The notes under the pieces are model-generated. The model was not told the DNA's origin. It ran no database searches and was given only the letters and a program-made list of their open reading frames with translations. Positions 7,832 to 16,760 of a DNA stretch of 52,254 nucleotides are shown one piece after another. Each line of letters starts with the position of its first letter. Position 1 is the first letter of the stretch. The stretch is from a candidate division KSB1 bacterium (lineage in GTDB: Bacteria > Zhuqueibacterota > Zhuqueibacteria > Thermofontimicrobiales > Thermofontimicrobiaceae), in assembly GCA_034506395.1 (NCBI GenBank), contig JAPDPQ010000002.1, positions 1 through 52,254 on the forward strand. Direction: 5' to 3'. A program made the translations under genes and the position numbers.

Positions 7832-8833
7832 ATGTTAACATCGACAGATTTGGTGGAAATTAAGAAGAAACCAGAACACAAAACCCAAACGATTTATAAA
7901 CAGGAAATCGCTTTTTCCGCGATTATTACATTTTATAATCTTGAAGATGATGTCAAGGAATATTTCCAGGCAGCCAAAGCCACGCTGGATAGCCTTGGCA
8001 AAAGATACGAGATCATTTTAATCGATGATAATAGCGAAGATGGGACTTATGCCCAGTTATTCGAGATTGCCCAAAAATATGAGAATGTCAAATTAATCAA
8101 GATGCGTTCTCGATTTGGTGAAGCATCGGCGTTTGAGGCGGGCTATAAATTGTCATCGGGACGGAAGATCATCTTTTATACCACACGAGTTCGCCCAGAT
8201 GCCAAGGATTTACCAAAGCTCCTGAAAAAATTGGAACAGGGCTACGATCTGGTTATCGGCTGGCGTTCGCCACGACATGATGGTGCACTGAATAAATTCA
8301 TTTCCCGGAGCTTCAATTTTATTACCAACATGATCTCTGGTTTGAATTTGAAAGATATCAATAGCGGTATCTTGGTCATGGATCGTGGCGTGCTGGAAAA
8401 TATCCAGATTTATGGTGGGCTGAATCAATTTATTCCCATTCTTGCAAAAAAGCAGGGATATAAAATTACAGAAGAAAAGATCGCCCAATTGCCTGGAAAA
8501 TTTCGAATCTCTAAGTCGCTTAGCGAATATTTGCAGCGAAGCTTGGATATTCTAACGGTTATTTTTCTTACCAGATATTCAAAAAAGCCGATCCACTTTT
8601 TGGGATTTGTTGGTGGTGTTTTGACGTTGTTGGGTGGAATTATAGATACTTATCTGTTTTTCTATCGAATTTTGGGCTATGGCTCGATTGCCGGACGACC
8701 GCTATTGCTCTTAGGGGCCTTATCGTTGGTCATCGGTATTCAAATGATAGCTATGGGTTTGATCGGGGAAATGATTATCTTTACCCATGCGGCAGATATT
8801 AAAGAATATAACATTGAGACAATCATTGAATAG
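7832..8833 (+). CDS. GtrB/DPM-like GT2 homologue lacking the DXD motif (probable pseudoenzyme)
   Basis: The 333-residue product aligns along its length with the GtrB-like protein at 5422-6393. It shares YEIILIDDNSEDGT (compare YEIIFVDDGSRDKT), the EQGYDLVIGWR segment, the QFIPILAKKQG segment and two C-terminal membrane helices. However, the DGD metal/nucleotide motif is replaced by T117-T118-R119, and the HDTGCSLKAFR motif by KDINSGILVMDR. The reading frame is intact and full length, with an extra charged N-terminus of about 28 residues. It probably does not catalyse the usual metal-dependent transfer; a regulatory or scaffolding role, or a changed chemistry, is possible. It follows the frameshifted GT4 gene. 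Confidence 0.82.
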   Translation: MLTSTDLVEIKKKPEHKTQTIYKQEIAFSAIITFYNLEDDVKEYFQAAKATLDSLGKRYEIILIDDNSEDGTYAQLFEIAQKYENVKLIKMRSRFGEASAFEAGYKLSSGRKIIFYTTRVRPDAKDLPKLLKKLEQGYDLVIGWRSPRHDGALNKFISRSFNFITNMISGLNLKDINSGILVMDRGVLENIQIYGGLNQFIPILAKKQGYKITEEKIAQLPGKFRISKSLSEYLQRSLDILTVIFLTRYSKKPIHFLGFVGGVLTLLGGIIDTYLFFYRILGYGSIAGRPLLLLGALSLVIGIQMIAMGLIGEMIIFTHAADIKEYNIETIIE

Positions 8834-8922
8834 CCAAGAATAAAACATACATTGATTCAGGCGAATTTGAGTGATTAGAATAGATCAATTAACCTAGCAA
8901 TTTTAAAATCTATTCATCGTAT

Positions 8923-9894
8923 ATGAAAAAACTTATTATTCAAATACCGTGTTACAATGAGGAAAAAACGCTCCCCATTACGCTTAAGAATCTTCCCAGA
9001 AACATTAAAGGCGTTGATGAGGTCGAGATTTTAGTGATTGATGATGGTAGTACGGATCAAACGGTTGAAGTGGCAAAATCCCATGGTGTTAATCATATTG
9101 TGAGATTTATTAATAATAGAGGCCTGGCGGAAGGATTTTTAGCGGGATTGGATGCTAGCCTGCGCCTCGGGGCCGATATCATCGTCAATACCGATGGGGA
9201 TAATCAGTACAACGGGTCAGATATTGAAAAACTGATCGAACCGATTTTGAGTGGTCGAGCGGACATTGTGGTGGGCGATCGTCAGGTGGATACGATACCC
9301 CATTTTAGTCCACTTAAGAAAAGGCTTCAGCATCTGGGAAGCTGGGTGGTCCGACAAGTTTCAGGAACCGACGTTCCCGATGCCACAAGCGGTTTTCGGG
9401 CATTCAGTCGCGAGGCCGCATTGAAGATCAATGTGGTTTCGAAATTTTCATATACTTTGGAAACGATTATTCAAGCGGGGAAAAAGAACATCGCCATCGG
9501 TCATGTGCCAGTTGGGACAAACCAAAAGCTGCGCGAATCGCGGTTGTTCAAAAGCATGTTCAGTTATATTAGACGCTCGCTTTCGACCATCGTTAGAATT
9601 TATATGATGTATGAGCCGATCAAAACTTTTTTCCTGATCGGTGGTACAATATTCTCAGGCGGATTGATCCTGTCGCTGCGATTCCTTTATTATTATCTAT
9701 TCACCCCTTATGGCGGTCAGGGGCATATTCAATCTTTGATTCTCGCCGCAGTATTGTTCATTGTTGGATTTCAGGTGATGGTTATTGGCTTGCTGTCCGA
9801 TCTTATTGCTGATAATCGCCGATTGTTGGAGGACACGCTCTATCGAGTCAAGAAATTGGAACTGAACGCAAGCGATAAGATCGGCAAAAATTAG
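8923..9894 (+). CDS. DPM-like GT2 glycosyltransferase with C-terminal membrane helices
   Basis: The 323-residue protein starts IQIPCYNEEKTL and carries LVIDDGSTD near residue 40, the DXD motif D91-G-D93 in NTDGDNQ, and DATSGFRAFSR near residue 155. Two hydrophobic segments follow between about residues 235 and 305. This is the layout of dolichyl/polyprenyl-phosphate sugar synthases of family GT2, which make lipid-linked sugar donors on the cytoplasmic face. Unlike its neighbour at 7832, all core motifs are present. It is more distant from the two GtrB-like proteins than they are from each other. The ATG at 8923 is the first start in frame. Confidence 0.87.
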   Translation: MKKLIIQIPCYNEEKTLPITLKNLPRNIKGVDEVEILVIDDGSTDQTVEVAKSHGVNHIVRFINNRGLAEGFLAGLDASLRLGADIIVNTDGDNQYNGSDIEKLIEPILSGRADIVVGDRQVDTIPHFSPLKKRLQHLGSWVVRQVSGTDVPDATSGFRAFSREAALKINVVSKFSYTLETIIQAGKKNIAIGHVPVGTNQKLRESRLFKSMFSYIRRSLSTIVRIYMMYEPIKTFFLIGGTIFSGGLILSLRFLYYYLFTPYGGQGHIQSLILAAVLFIVGFQVMVIGLLSDLIADNRRLLEDTLYRVKKLELNASDKIGKN

Positions 9895-10222
9895 ATATCA
9901 GGAAGCAGGGGCAACTTTTCTGCGGGCTGAGAAAAAATGGATGATGGATGGATAGATGACCTTAGCAGAATGAAGATCCCTCGGGTTTGATCAATCCAAA
10001 AGCTGAATTTGAGAGTTATGGCGGATTTGCTGCTTATGAATTATGGATTCAATTCATCTTACCGTATAACCTGATTCCCCTCTATCTCTCTGGCAGCGAT
10101 TCTCTTGTCAGTATGACCAATCTCAATTCAGTGCGACAATGATTGTTGTACGCTGCAAGAAAAATTTTGTCTGAATGGTTCGATCGCTTTTCGCCCAAGA
10201 TGCAAATTGATAGGAGCAATTG
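9895..10222. other. Intergenic stretch, no gene recognised
   Basis: About 328 bases separate the GT2 gene from the epimerase gene. A + strand frame stays open for nearly 60 codons around 9970-10140 but has no good start, ribosome binding site or recognisable motif. TTATGAATTATGGATTCAAT around 10035 is locally self-complementary. The end of the stretch carries the ribosome binding site TAGGAG at 10211-10216 for the next gene. A transcription start for the sugar-nucleotide genes may lie here, but no clear promoter stands out. Confidence 0.4.
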
Positions 10223-11212
10223 ATGAATTGGCAAAACGAATATGTTCTGGTTACAGGTGGCGCAGGCTTTATTGGAAGCCATCTCACAGAAAAATTAGTT
10301 GAGCTTGGCGCTAAAGTCAGGGTATTGGTCCATTATAACTCGCGCAATCATTGGGGAAATTTAGAATATCTACCCAAGAATGTCCTGGATCAGGTTGAGA
10401 TTTTCCTTGGGGATGTTCAGGACCCCTATTCGGTGCAGAAAGCGGTGGCTGGCTGCTCGGTGGTTTTTCACTTGGCATCGCTCATTGCCATTCCATACTC
10501 GTACGTGGCACCAGCCTCCTATGTCGAAACCAATATCAAAGGGTCGCTCAATGTCATGGAGGCATGTTTACGGGCGGATGTCAATCGGGTGGTGCATACT
10601 TCCACCAGCGAAACTTACGGCACGGCGATGTATACACCGATTGACGAGAGGCATCCGCTGCAAGGCCAATCCCCTTATTCCGCCAGCAAAATCGGCGCTG
10701 ATAAAATTGTCGAAAGTTACTATCGCTCGTTTGATCTTCCGGTCTCAACCCTCCGACCGTTCAACACGTTTGGTCCTCGACAGTCCGCTCGAGCTGTGAT
10801 CCCCACTATCATTGCCCAAGCCTTGACCTCTCGAATTGTCGAATTGGGGGCGCTTGACCCAGTTCGCGATCTCACTTATGTCAAGGATACTGTGATGGGC
10901 TTCATTAAGATCGCTGAATCGGAAAAAACTATCGGAGAAGTGATCAATATTGGAAACGGCAAGGGGATCGCGATTGGTGAGCTCGCGAAACGGATCGTTG
11001 CACTCATCGGTAAAGACATCGAGGTCAGGACCAATCGGCAGCGGCTGAGACCTGAAAAAAGCGAAGTGATGAAGCTGATTTGCGACTACTCCAAAGCTGA
11101 GGCCTTTATGAATTGGAAACCAAATTATACTCTTGATGAAGGTTTGAAAGAAACGATCGAATTTATTCGCGCTAATCTCTCTCATTACAAGCCAGAAATC
11201 TATAACATTTAA
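10223..11212 (+). CDS. NAD-dependent sugar-nucleotide epimerase/dehydratase (extended SDR, LegB/EDH-like)
   Basis: The 329-residue product is an extended short-chain dehydrogenase. The NAD-binding TGGAGFIG lies at residues 11-18, the catalytic Tyr-x3-Lys pair is Y152/K156 in PYSASKIGADK, and RPFNTFGPRQSARAVIP follows near residue 175. The overall look is closest to the NAD-dependent 4,6-dehydratases and epimerases near LegB, which prepare a 4-keto sugar for amination. DegT aminotransferases at 16761 and 44166 could act on such a product (inference). The start is the ATG at 10223, six bases after TAGGAG; a TTG one codon upstream also exists. The nucleotidyltransferase gene follows about 140 bases later. 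Confidence 0.9.
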   Translation: MNWQNEYVLVTGGAGFIGSHLTEKLVELGAKVRVLVHYNSRNHWGNLEYLPKNVLDQVEIFLGDVQDPYSVQKAVAGCSVVFHLASLIAIPYSYVAPASYVETNIKGSLNVMEACLRADVNRVVHTSTSETYGTAMYTPIDERHPLQGQSPYSASKIGADKIVESYYRSFDLPVSTLRPFNTFGPRQSARAVIPTIIAQALTSRIVELGALDPVRDLTYVKDTVMGFIKIAESEKTIGEVINIGNGKGIAIGELAKRIVALIGKDIEVRTNRQRLRPEKSEVMKLICDYSKAEAFMNWKPNYTLDEGLKETIEFIRANLSHYKPEIYNI

Positions 11213-11353
11213 TCGGATCGCTGAAATGCCATTACAACACGCCGGCCTAATTCTGGATATTCATCGAATTTACCAATGAATTGATTGACCGCACGATGAA
11301 GGCGCGATGGATTTCTCAAAAAACCATTTGAAATTTTTGAAAAGGAGTATGGA

Positions 11354-12058
11354 ATGCAGGCAATTATCTTAGCAGGAGGTAAAGGAACACGCTTACGGCC
11401 CTATACGACGATATTCCCGAAACCGTTGATGCCCATTAATGACATGCCGATACTTGAGGTTGTGATTCGCCAATTAAAGAAAGCTGGATTCAAGAAAATC
11501 ACCATGGCAGTTGGACACTTGGCTGAACTGATCGAGGCTTATTTTGGCAATGGTTCCAAATGGGGCATGCAAATCTCATATTCCAGAGAAGATCTGCCGC
11601 TGGGAACAGCCGGTCCTTTGGCATTGGTGAATGATCTCGATGAGACGTTTTTGGTCATGAATGGCGATGTCCTTTCGGATTTGGATTATACCAAGTTGAT
11701 CCAATTTCATCGCCAACACCGTGCGATTACTACGATTGCCATGTACGATAAAGAGGTGAAGATCGACCTGGGTATCATTAAAACCAATGATCAGCATCAA
11801 ATTATTGACTATATCGAAAAGCCGACCCTCACCTATCAGGTGAGCATGGGGATTTATGTGTTCGACCGAAAAGTGATGAACTATATTCCGTTCAGGAAAT
11901 ATTTTGATTTGCCAGATTTGATCCTCGCCCTAATTCGAGCGAACGAAAAGATCGTCGGCTATCATTTCAAAGGCTATTGGCGTGACATCGGGCGCCGCGA
12001 GGACTACGAACTCGCTGTTGAAGAGTTTGAAAAGCTCAAGAATACATTCATCCCGTAG
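11354..12058 (+). CDS. Sugar-phosphate nucleotidyltransferase (NTP_transferase family)
   Basis: The 234-residue protein has the nucleotidyltransferase signature GGKGTRLRPYT at residues 8-18, the KPLMPINDMP loop after it, and a metal-binding Asp in VMNGDVLSDLD near residue 102. The closing GYWRDIGRREDYELA lies near residue 212. Such enzymes couple a sugar-1-phosphate with an NTP to make the activated sugar. The length fits the short GDP-mannose/glucose-1-phosphate-type pyrophosphorylases without a C-terminal left-handed helix domain. A strong AAAGGAG lies at 11341-11347, six bases before the start. It is paired with the upstream epimerase gene. The sugar specificity cannot be assigned. Confidence 0.9.
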   Translation: MQAIILAGGKGTRLRPYTTIFPKPLMPINDMPILEVVIRQLKKAGFKKITMAVGHLAELIEAYFGNGSKWGMQISYSREDLPLGTAGPLALVNDLDETFLVMNGDVLSDLDYTKLIQFHRQHRAITTIAMYDKEVKIDLGIIKTNDQHQIIDYIEKPTLTYQVSMGIYVFDRKVMNYIPFRKYFDLPDLILALIRANEKIVGYHFKGYWRDIGRREDYELAVEEFEKLKNTFIP

Positions 12059-12242
12059 CTTCGTTCATCCTGATGGCTCTTCGAATTGGTCGAGCCGATG
12101 CATCGGAGAATAGAGGCCAGATCTCTTGTTGGAATCTCTCGAACATCACAATTGACTCAAATAGCTTTATCGCAAATTGGGAAATTAAAAGTAGTATGAT
12201 CGAGGGAGAATTTAATGATCACGATGACAAAGCGGAAACGAT

Positions 12243-13232
12243 ATGACCTCAAGAAGATTAAATAGGTTGATCAATCTGTTTACGATGATCTTAATTGGCG
12301 TTGGATTTTATTTTTTATTCCGAAAAAGCGATTGGAGCAAGGTCGTCGATATTAAAAACAACATCAGCATTTGGGGGTTGGTTGCAGTATTGGCATTATT
12401 TACCATTAGCCAATTGCTAATGATTATTCGCTGGTATCTGTTGCTAATCCCCATTAAATCTGACATCCAATTAAGATCCGTATTCCGAATTGCCGTCAAT
12501 GCGATCATCTTGAATCAAATTGCCCCAGGCAAAGTTGGCTATCCTACCAAAGCTTATTTCTTAAAACAGGCTGAGGGCATTCCGATCTCTCGTGCTATCC
12601 CATCTCTGGTAGGAGAAGTTTTCTTGGATTACTCAATTACCGGCATATTTCTCATGATTGCCGTTTTTCTGGGAGGATATCTAAAATCTTTGATTCAACT
12701 GTTGCAACAAAATTTGGATTGGAGGCACATTTGGCTGATCCCTATTTGCATTCTTGTAGCTCTTCTCATTTATTTGATATTAAAAAGCAAGCTGGCGTCG
12801 TCAAGCATCTTTAAAAATATGGCCATCGCTTTTCGATCAACCCGGCAGAGAACGGATATTATTGCCAAAAGCATCACCCTCACAATTGTGGCACTATTCA
12901 TTTGGTTTGTTTGCGACTATTTGCTCTTACTGAGTTTGGGGTACCGGTTACCGTTGAATTTTTTAATTTTTGTTGGTGCTTTTACCAACATCATTGTTTT
13001 GATAGCGCCATTGCCTGGCGGTTTGGGTGTCCGAGAAATTTCTGGAGCGTATCTGTTCAAACTTTTTTATAATCTCGGAGAAATTGCGGTGATTATGGTT
13101 CTGTTGAGCCGTTTATTTTCTCTGTTGAGTTTGCTTATTTTGTATGGCTTTGATGGCATCATGCGGATGATTTTTAAGATGAATGCCCAACCCGAGCCAA
13201 TCTCCGATGTCCCAGTGGTCACCCATAAATGA
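12243..13232 (+). CDS. Lysylphosphatidylglycerol-synthase-like membrane protein (UPF0104/AglD family)
   Basis: The 329-residue integral membrane protein has about eight hydrophobic segments. It carries family features such as NQIAPGKVGYPTKAYFLK near residue 95, EVFLDYS near residue 127, and PLPGGLGVREISGAYLF near residue 258, a Gly/Arg/Glu loop typical of the lysylphosphatidylglycerol synthase TM region (PF03706). In glycan loci, relatives are often thought to act in lipid-linked sugar transfer or flipping, but their mechanism is not settled. It lacks the C-terminal aminoacyltransferase domain of MprF, so lipid lysinylation is unlikely. It follows the sugar-nucleotide genes. Confidence 0.83.
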   Translation: MTSRRLNRLINLFTMILIGVGFYFLFRKSDWSKVVDIKNNISIWGLVAVLALFTISQLLMIIRWYLLLIPIKSDIQLRSVFRIAVNAIILNQIAPGKVGYPTKAYFLKQAEGIPISRAIPSLVGEVFLDYSITGIFLMIAVFLGGYLKSLIQLLQQNLDWRHIWLIPICILVALLIYLILKSKLASSSIFKNMAIAFRSTRQRTDIIAKSITLTIVALFIWFVCDYLLLLSLGYRLPLNFLIFVGAFTNIIVLIAPLPGGLGVREISGAYLFKLFYNLGEIAVIMVLLSRLFSLLSLLILYGFDGIMRMIFKMNAQPEPISDVPVVTHK

Positions 13233-13598
13233 GAACTCAATACCACTGAAAATTGATATCTTAGACGTGAAGGGCCAAATTCAGAGGAAAATAATGCCAA
13301 GTATGTTCCAAATATTTCGTCCTCAATTTTGGTTTCATTGCTAAAGATGATTTCGAATTCAAAACTCAAATTCACCCCTCTATGCCGTGGCTGGTGGTAC
13401 TTAACATGTTCTGTCATTATCATTGCAACCAAATAAGAGTGAATATCCTTTATCTTACGAAACTTTGAAATCCGATGGGAGCGAACTAGTAAGAAACACT
13501 GAATTGAGCACAGCAAACAAGAGATGGAGCGCTGTTCCTTTCAGAACAAATATTGGACAAAATGATGGATGGTTTTTACGATTTGATGGATTTAAGAG
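13233..13598. other. Intergenic stretch, no gene recognised
   Basis: Around 366 bases without a supported gene. A reverse-strand frame at 13067-13516 overlaps the end of the preceding membrane-protein gene and resembles nothing known to me. No clear terminator or promoter stands out. The stretch ends in an AAGAG just before the next start. Confidence 0.4.
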
Positions 13599-14696
13599 AT
13601 GAATATGAAGGTAGCGATCATTGATGAATGTTATCAATCGGCTGGGTTTGGTGGCATATCTTTGTGGACAAATCGCTTGACTTCTTACTATTCAAGTGTT
13701 AAATTAGATTACGAAATTTTTTCATATCAGAATGGCCTAAAGACGCGTCTTCCGCGCAAGTTGAAACTGTTTCCCAATCTGAGAGAGATGATCGTCTATC
13801 CCTATCTGGGATGGCGCTATCTCGCGGAGATCGAGAAGCGTTTCGATGTGATCCATTTTACAGCAGCAGCATCCCTGGCTTGCTATCAACCAGAGGTGCC
13901 GACTGTGATTTCGGTACATTATCTGCAGACATTGCAGAACGAAAAGTACAAGAGAGTGTTGCCAATTCGTTATCGGTTGGTATTTAATCCAATCATCGAC
14001 TTTTGGTTGAGGACATTGGAGCGAAGGGCCTATCCTCGTGCCGATCGGATCATAGTCTGTAAAGAGGAATTCAAGCAATACCTGGTATCCCGATACAACG
14101 TAGATCCCGAGAAAGTCATGATCATCAAATATGGACTTGATCCAAAGCAATATCATCCGCAGTGGGACTGGTCTCAGAAACGACGGATGGTGATCTATGT
14201 CGGGAGGGGATCGATCGGCAAAGGGTTTGATACGCTTGTAAAAGCGGCTGAACATATTAATGGGCAAATCGTTGCTGTGGCATCGCGTATTCCTAAATTG
14301 CTGCACAAGCGAATCCAGCAGCTCCAGAATTTCAAAGTGGTCAGTGGCATTTCCGATGCGGAGCTGGGCGAGCTCTATCGAAGCGCGATGGTGTTTGTGA
14401 TGCCTTCGCTTTCAGAGGGCAGTCCTCTCTCCACGCTGGAGGCCATGGCTTCTGGTCTGCCAGTGGTCTGCACCACTGAGGGCGGTGGCGGGTATATCGA
14501 ACCTGGCGTTAACGGGCTCATATTTCCAGTCCGCAATGCAGAGGCCCTGGCAACTTGTGTCAACCAATTGCTAGATGATCCTCAGTTGGCCAGGCAGTTC
14601 GGCCAGATCAATCGAGCAAAAGTCGAACAGCATTATACGATTCCCATTATTGCGGAACAAACCATTGATGTTTATCGGCAAATCGTTCGGAAATAA
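13599..14696 (+). CDS. GT4 glycosyltransferase
   Basis: The 365-residue retaining GT-B enzyme has an N-terminal acceptor domain (AGFGGISLW loop near residue 16) and a C-terminal nucleotide-sugar domain. The latter shows YVGRGSIGKGFDTLVKA near residue 205 and the donor-binding E-x7-E motif EGSPLSTLEAM near residue 275. GT4 enzymes of this kind add hexoses or related sugars to a growing lipid-linked oligosaccharide at the cytoplasmic membrane face. A second ATG two codons downstream (13605) could be the true start. The DUF2079 membrane-protein gene begins 21 bases after the stop, so the two are probably cotranscribed. Confidence 0.9.
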   Translation: MNMKVAIIDECYQSAGFGGISLWTNRLTSYYSSVKLDYEIFSYQNGLKTRLPRKLKLFPNLREMIVYPYLGWRYLAEIEKRFDVIHFTAAASLACYQPEVPTVISVHYLQTLQNEKYKRVLPIRYRLVFNPIIDFWLRTLERRAYPRADRIIVCKEEFKQYLVSRYNVDPEKVMIIKYGLDPKQYHPQWDWSQKRRMVIYVGRGSIGKGFDTLVKAAEHINGQIVAVASRIPKLLHKRIQQLQNFKVVSGISDAELGELYRSAMVFVMPSLSEGSPLSTLEAMASGLPVVCTTEGGGGYIEPGVNGLIFPVRNAEALATCVNQLLDDPQLARQFGQINRAKVEQHYTIPIIAEQTIDVYRQIVRK

Positions 14697-14717
14697 TTTT
14701 GATGAAATGCTGGTGAA

Positions 14718-16760
14718 ATGATAACTTGTAATCCCAGCAATAGGCAAAACCTAAACAGAAAGGGTCAAATGGTGACAAGAAGAAAACGAGAACCTCTGAA
14801 GCGGAAAACAAAGGGGACGCCTCGCAAAACCGATCGATCAATCCAATTCTTTTTCGTCTGGGGGATGATCATCATCTATGTCATCGTTTTCAGTTATCTG
14901 AGCATTTATAGATATCGGAGTTACCAGACCAGCGCCTACGATCTGGGCACTATGATTCAGGTGATTTGGAATACCAGCAAGGGCTGGTTCTTACAAGATA
15001 GCATTAATATGGGCTATCCCATGAGTCGATTTTGGATGGCTCATTGGGAGTTTATCTTCATCCTCGTGGCAGCAATCTTTAAGGTTTTTCCTCATGTCTA
15101 CACCATTTTAATCCTCCAGACCATTGTGGTCGCCCTTGGCGCATTGCCATTATATTGGATCGGCAAGCTTATCACGCATGACAAATCCACCGCAGCGACG
15201 TTTTCGTTTGCCTACCTAATGTATCCAGCCATACAAAACGCAAATTTGGCCGATGTGCACGGAGTTACTTTCGCTGCGACGTTTTTGCTTTTTGCTTTTT
15301 ATTATTTGATGAAGCGAGATCTCAAGCGATTTTATCTCTTTGCCGCATTGTCATTGATGTGTCGTGAGGATTTAGCGCTGCTGCTAATCGCTCTGGCGAT
15401 CTACATGATTTTTGTTATGAAGGAAAAGAAACATGGCTTGATAGTTGCAACAGTCAGTGTGGTCTGGTTTTTGATTTGGTTCCAGCGCCTGAAAATCCAC
15501 GCCATCTTGGGATTGCCAGCCTTTGACATTATGGCCGGGGCTGATACACACTGGAGCCATTTGAAACAGTTGACTCATGATCCATTGTACTTATTTAAAT
15601 TCTGGGCCAAAAAATACAACATTCTCTATTTCATTTACATTTTTGCACCCGTAGTTTTTCTCAGTTTTTTGGGCTGGCGAGTGCTACTGATCGCAACACC
15701 GATATTTTTGATCAATCTGATCAGCAGCTATTATTACACACATGATGTCGAGCATTATTATAGTGTAACCGTGGCCCCGTTTGTGTTTATTTCTGCCATT
15801 TTCGGCTTACAGAAACTGAGTGACTGGTTTGTTGATAAGTTGGGTCATCGGTTTAAGGAACGAAGTATCCGAGAGAATGTTCTTTCTATTGCAGCGACTT
15901 TGGTTTTGGTGATCGCGATTGTATTGTTCTTTGTGAAATCCAATGCGATGGATTATCGTCAATGGAACATCACACCGCATCATCGAGTGATCGATCAAAT
16001 CATCGCTACGATCCCTCAGGAGGCATCGGTCACAGCCGAACATGGCCTCGTACCACAAGTCGCCATGCGACATGAAATTTACGTCTTTAACGATAATATC
16101 GGCAAGGTGGATTATATTCTGTATGATTTCTATTCCCCATCAGTCCGATTGGTGACCCGTTCAAGTTTCCATGTGCCATATTATTGGCCAGATAACGATT
16201 CCATTCGCGCAGTGATTCGCAATCCCAATTATGGCATCGTTCGATACGAGGACGGCGTCTGTTTGTGGCGACGGGGTGCAGATTATAACACTGGTATAAG
16301 GGAGTTAGCTATCGATGTTGGTGCAGCGATCGAAACGTTTTCCAAGAAAGAGATCACCCCTCCAATTGAGTTTATGGGATATAATCAATTTCCATTACTC
16401 AAAGCTTATCATCCCATCGAAGGCAGCGAGGCAATCCGCTGGAGCTATGCGATCCACTTCACGGCCTTTTGGTCAATCTCGCAGCGTTTGAATCAAGATC
16501 TGCCCATTATATTTCGATTCCAATCGGGAAACCAGACCTATTACCTGACTCATGCCCCAGTTTTTGGCGTCTTTCCCACTACCTATTGGCAGCCGGGGGA
16601 GATCGTCAAGGATGAAATCTTCTGGGAATTGCCCGAAATGGCCCAATCCGGATTATATCAAATTTCTGCTGCCTTTGCTGACGAGGCTGTTGACCAATTC
16701 GAATCATTGCCGTTTGTCAAATTGTTTGAGTTGAACGTGGAGATACCTAAGGAGCAATAG
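14718..16760 (+). CDS. DUF2079 polytopic membrane protein (GT-C-like)
   Basis: The 680-residue protein begins with a very basic segment followed by around ten hydrophobic helices up to about residue 420, then a soluble C-terminal region of about 260 residues. The first loop carries YQTSAYDLGTMIQV near residue 75, characteristic of the DUF2079 family (PF09852). These proteins have the architecture of GT-C transferases, which use lipid-phosphate sugars on the outer membrane face; activity is inferred. The C-terminal extension looks beta-rich and could bind a glycan. The ATG at 14769 (MVTRRKRE), preceded by AAAGGG, is an alternative start. It abuts the aminotransferase gene with no gap. Confidence 0.8.
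   Translation: MITCNPSNRQNLNRKGQMVTRRKREPLKRKTKGTPRKTDRSIQFFFVWGMIIIYVIVFSYLSIYRYRSYQTSAYDLGTMIQVIWNTSKGWFLQDSINMGYPMSRFWMAHWEFIFILVAAIFKVFPHVYTILILQTIVVALGALPLYWIGKLITHDKSTAATFSFAYLMYPAIQNANLADVHGVTFAATFLLFAFYYLMKRDLKRFYLFAALSLMCREDLALLLIALAIYMIFVMKEKKHGLIVATVSVVWFLIWFQRLKIHAILGLPAFDIMAGADTHWSHLKQLTHDPLYLFKFWAKKYNILYFIYIFAPVVFLSFLGWRVLLIATPIFLINLISSYYYTHDVEHYYSVTVAPFVFISAIFGLQKLSDWFVDKLGHRFKERSIRENVLSIAATLVLVIAIVLFFVKSNAMDYRQWNITPHHRVIDQIIATIPQEASVTAEHGLVPQVAMRHEIYVFNDNIGKVDYILYDFYSPSVRLVTRSSFHVPYYWPDNDSIRAVIRNPNYGIVRYEDGVCLWRRGADYNTGIRELAIDVGAAIETFSKKEITPPIEFMGYNQFPLLKAYHPIEGSEAIRWSYAIHFTAFWSISQRLNQDLPIIFRFQSGNQTYYLTHAPVFGVFPTTYWQPGEIVKDEIFWELPEMAQSGLYQISAAFADEAVDQFESLPFVKLFELNVEIPKEQ

Noticed and set aside
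9970..10140. Open frame of nearly 60 codons between the GT2 and epimerase genes
   Set aside because: No start codon with a ribosome binding site and no recognisable motif; an open frame of this length is expected by chance.
13067..13516. Reverse-strand frame of 149 codons
   Set aside because: It overlaps the end of the membrane-protein gene and shows no known motif; probably a shadow frame.
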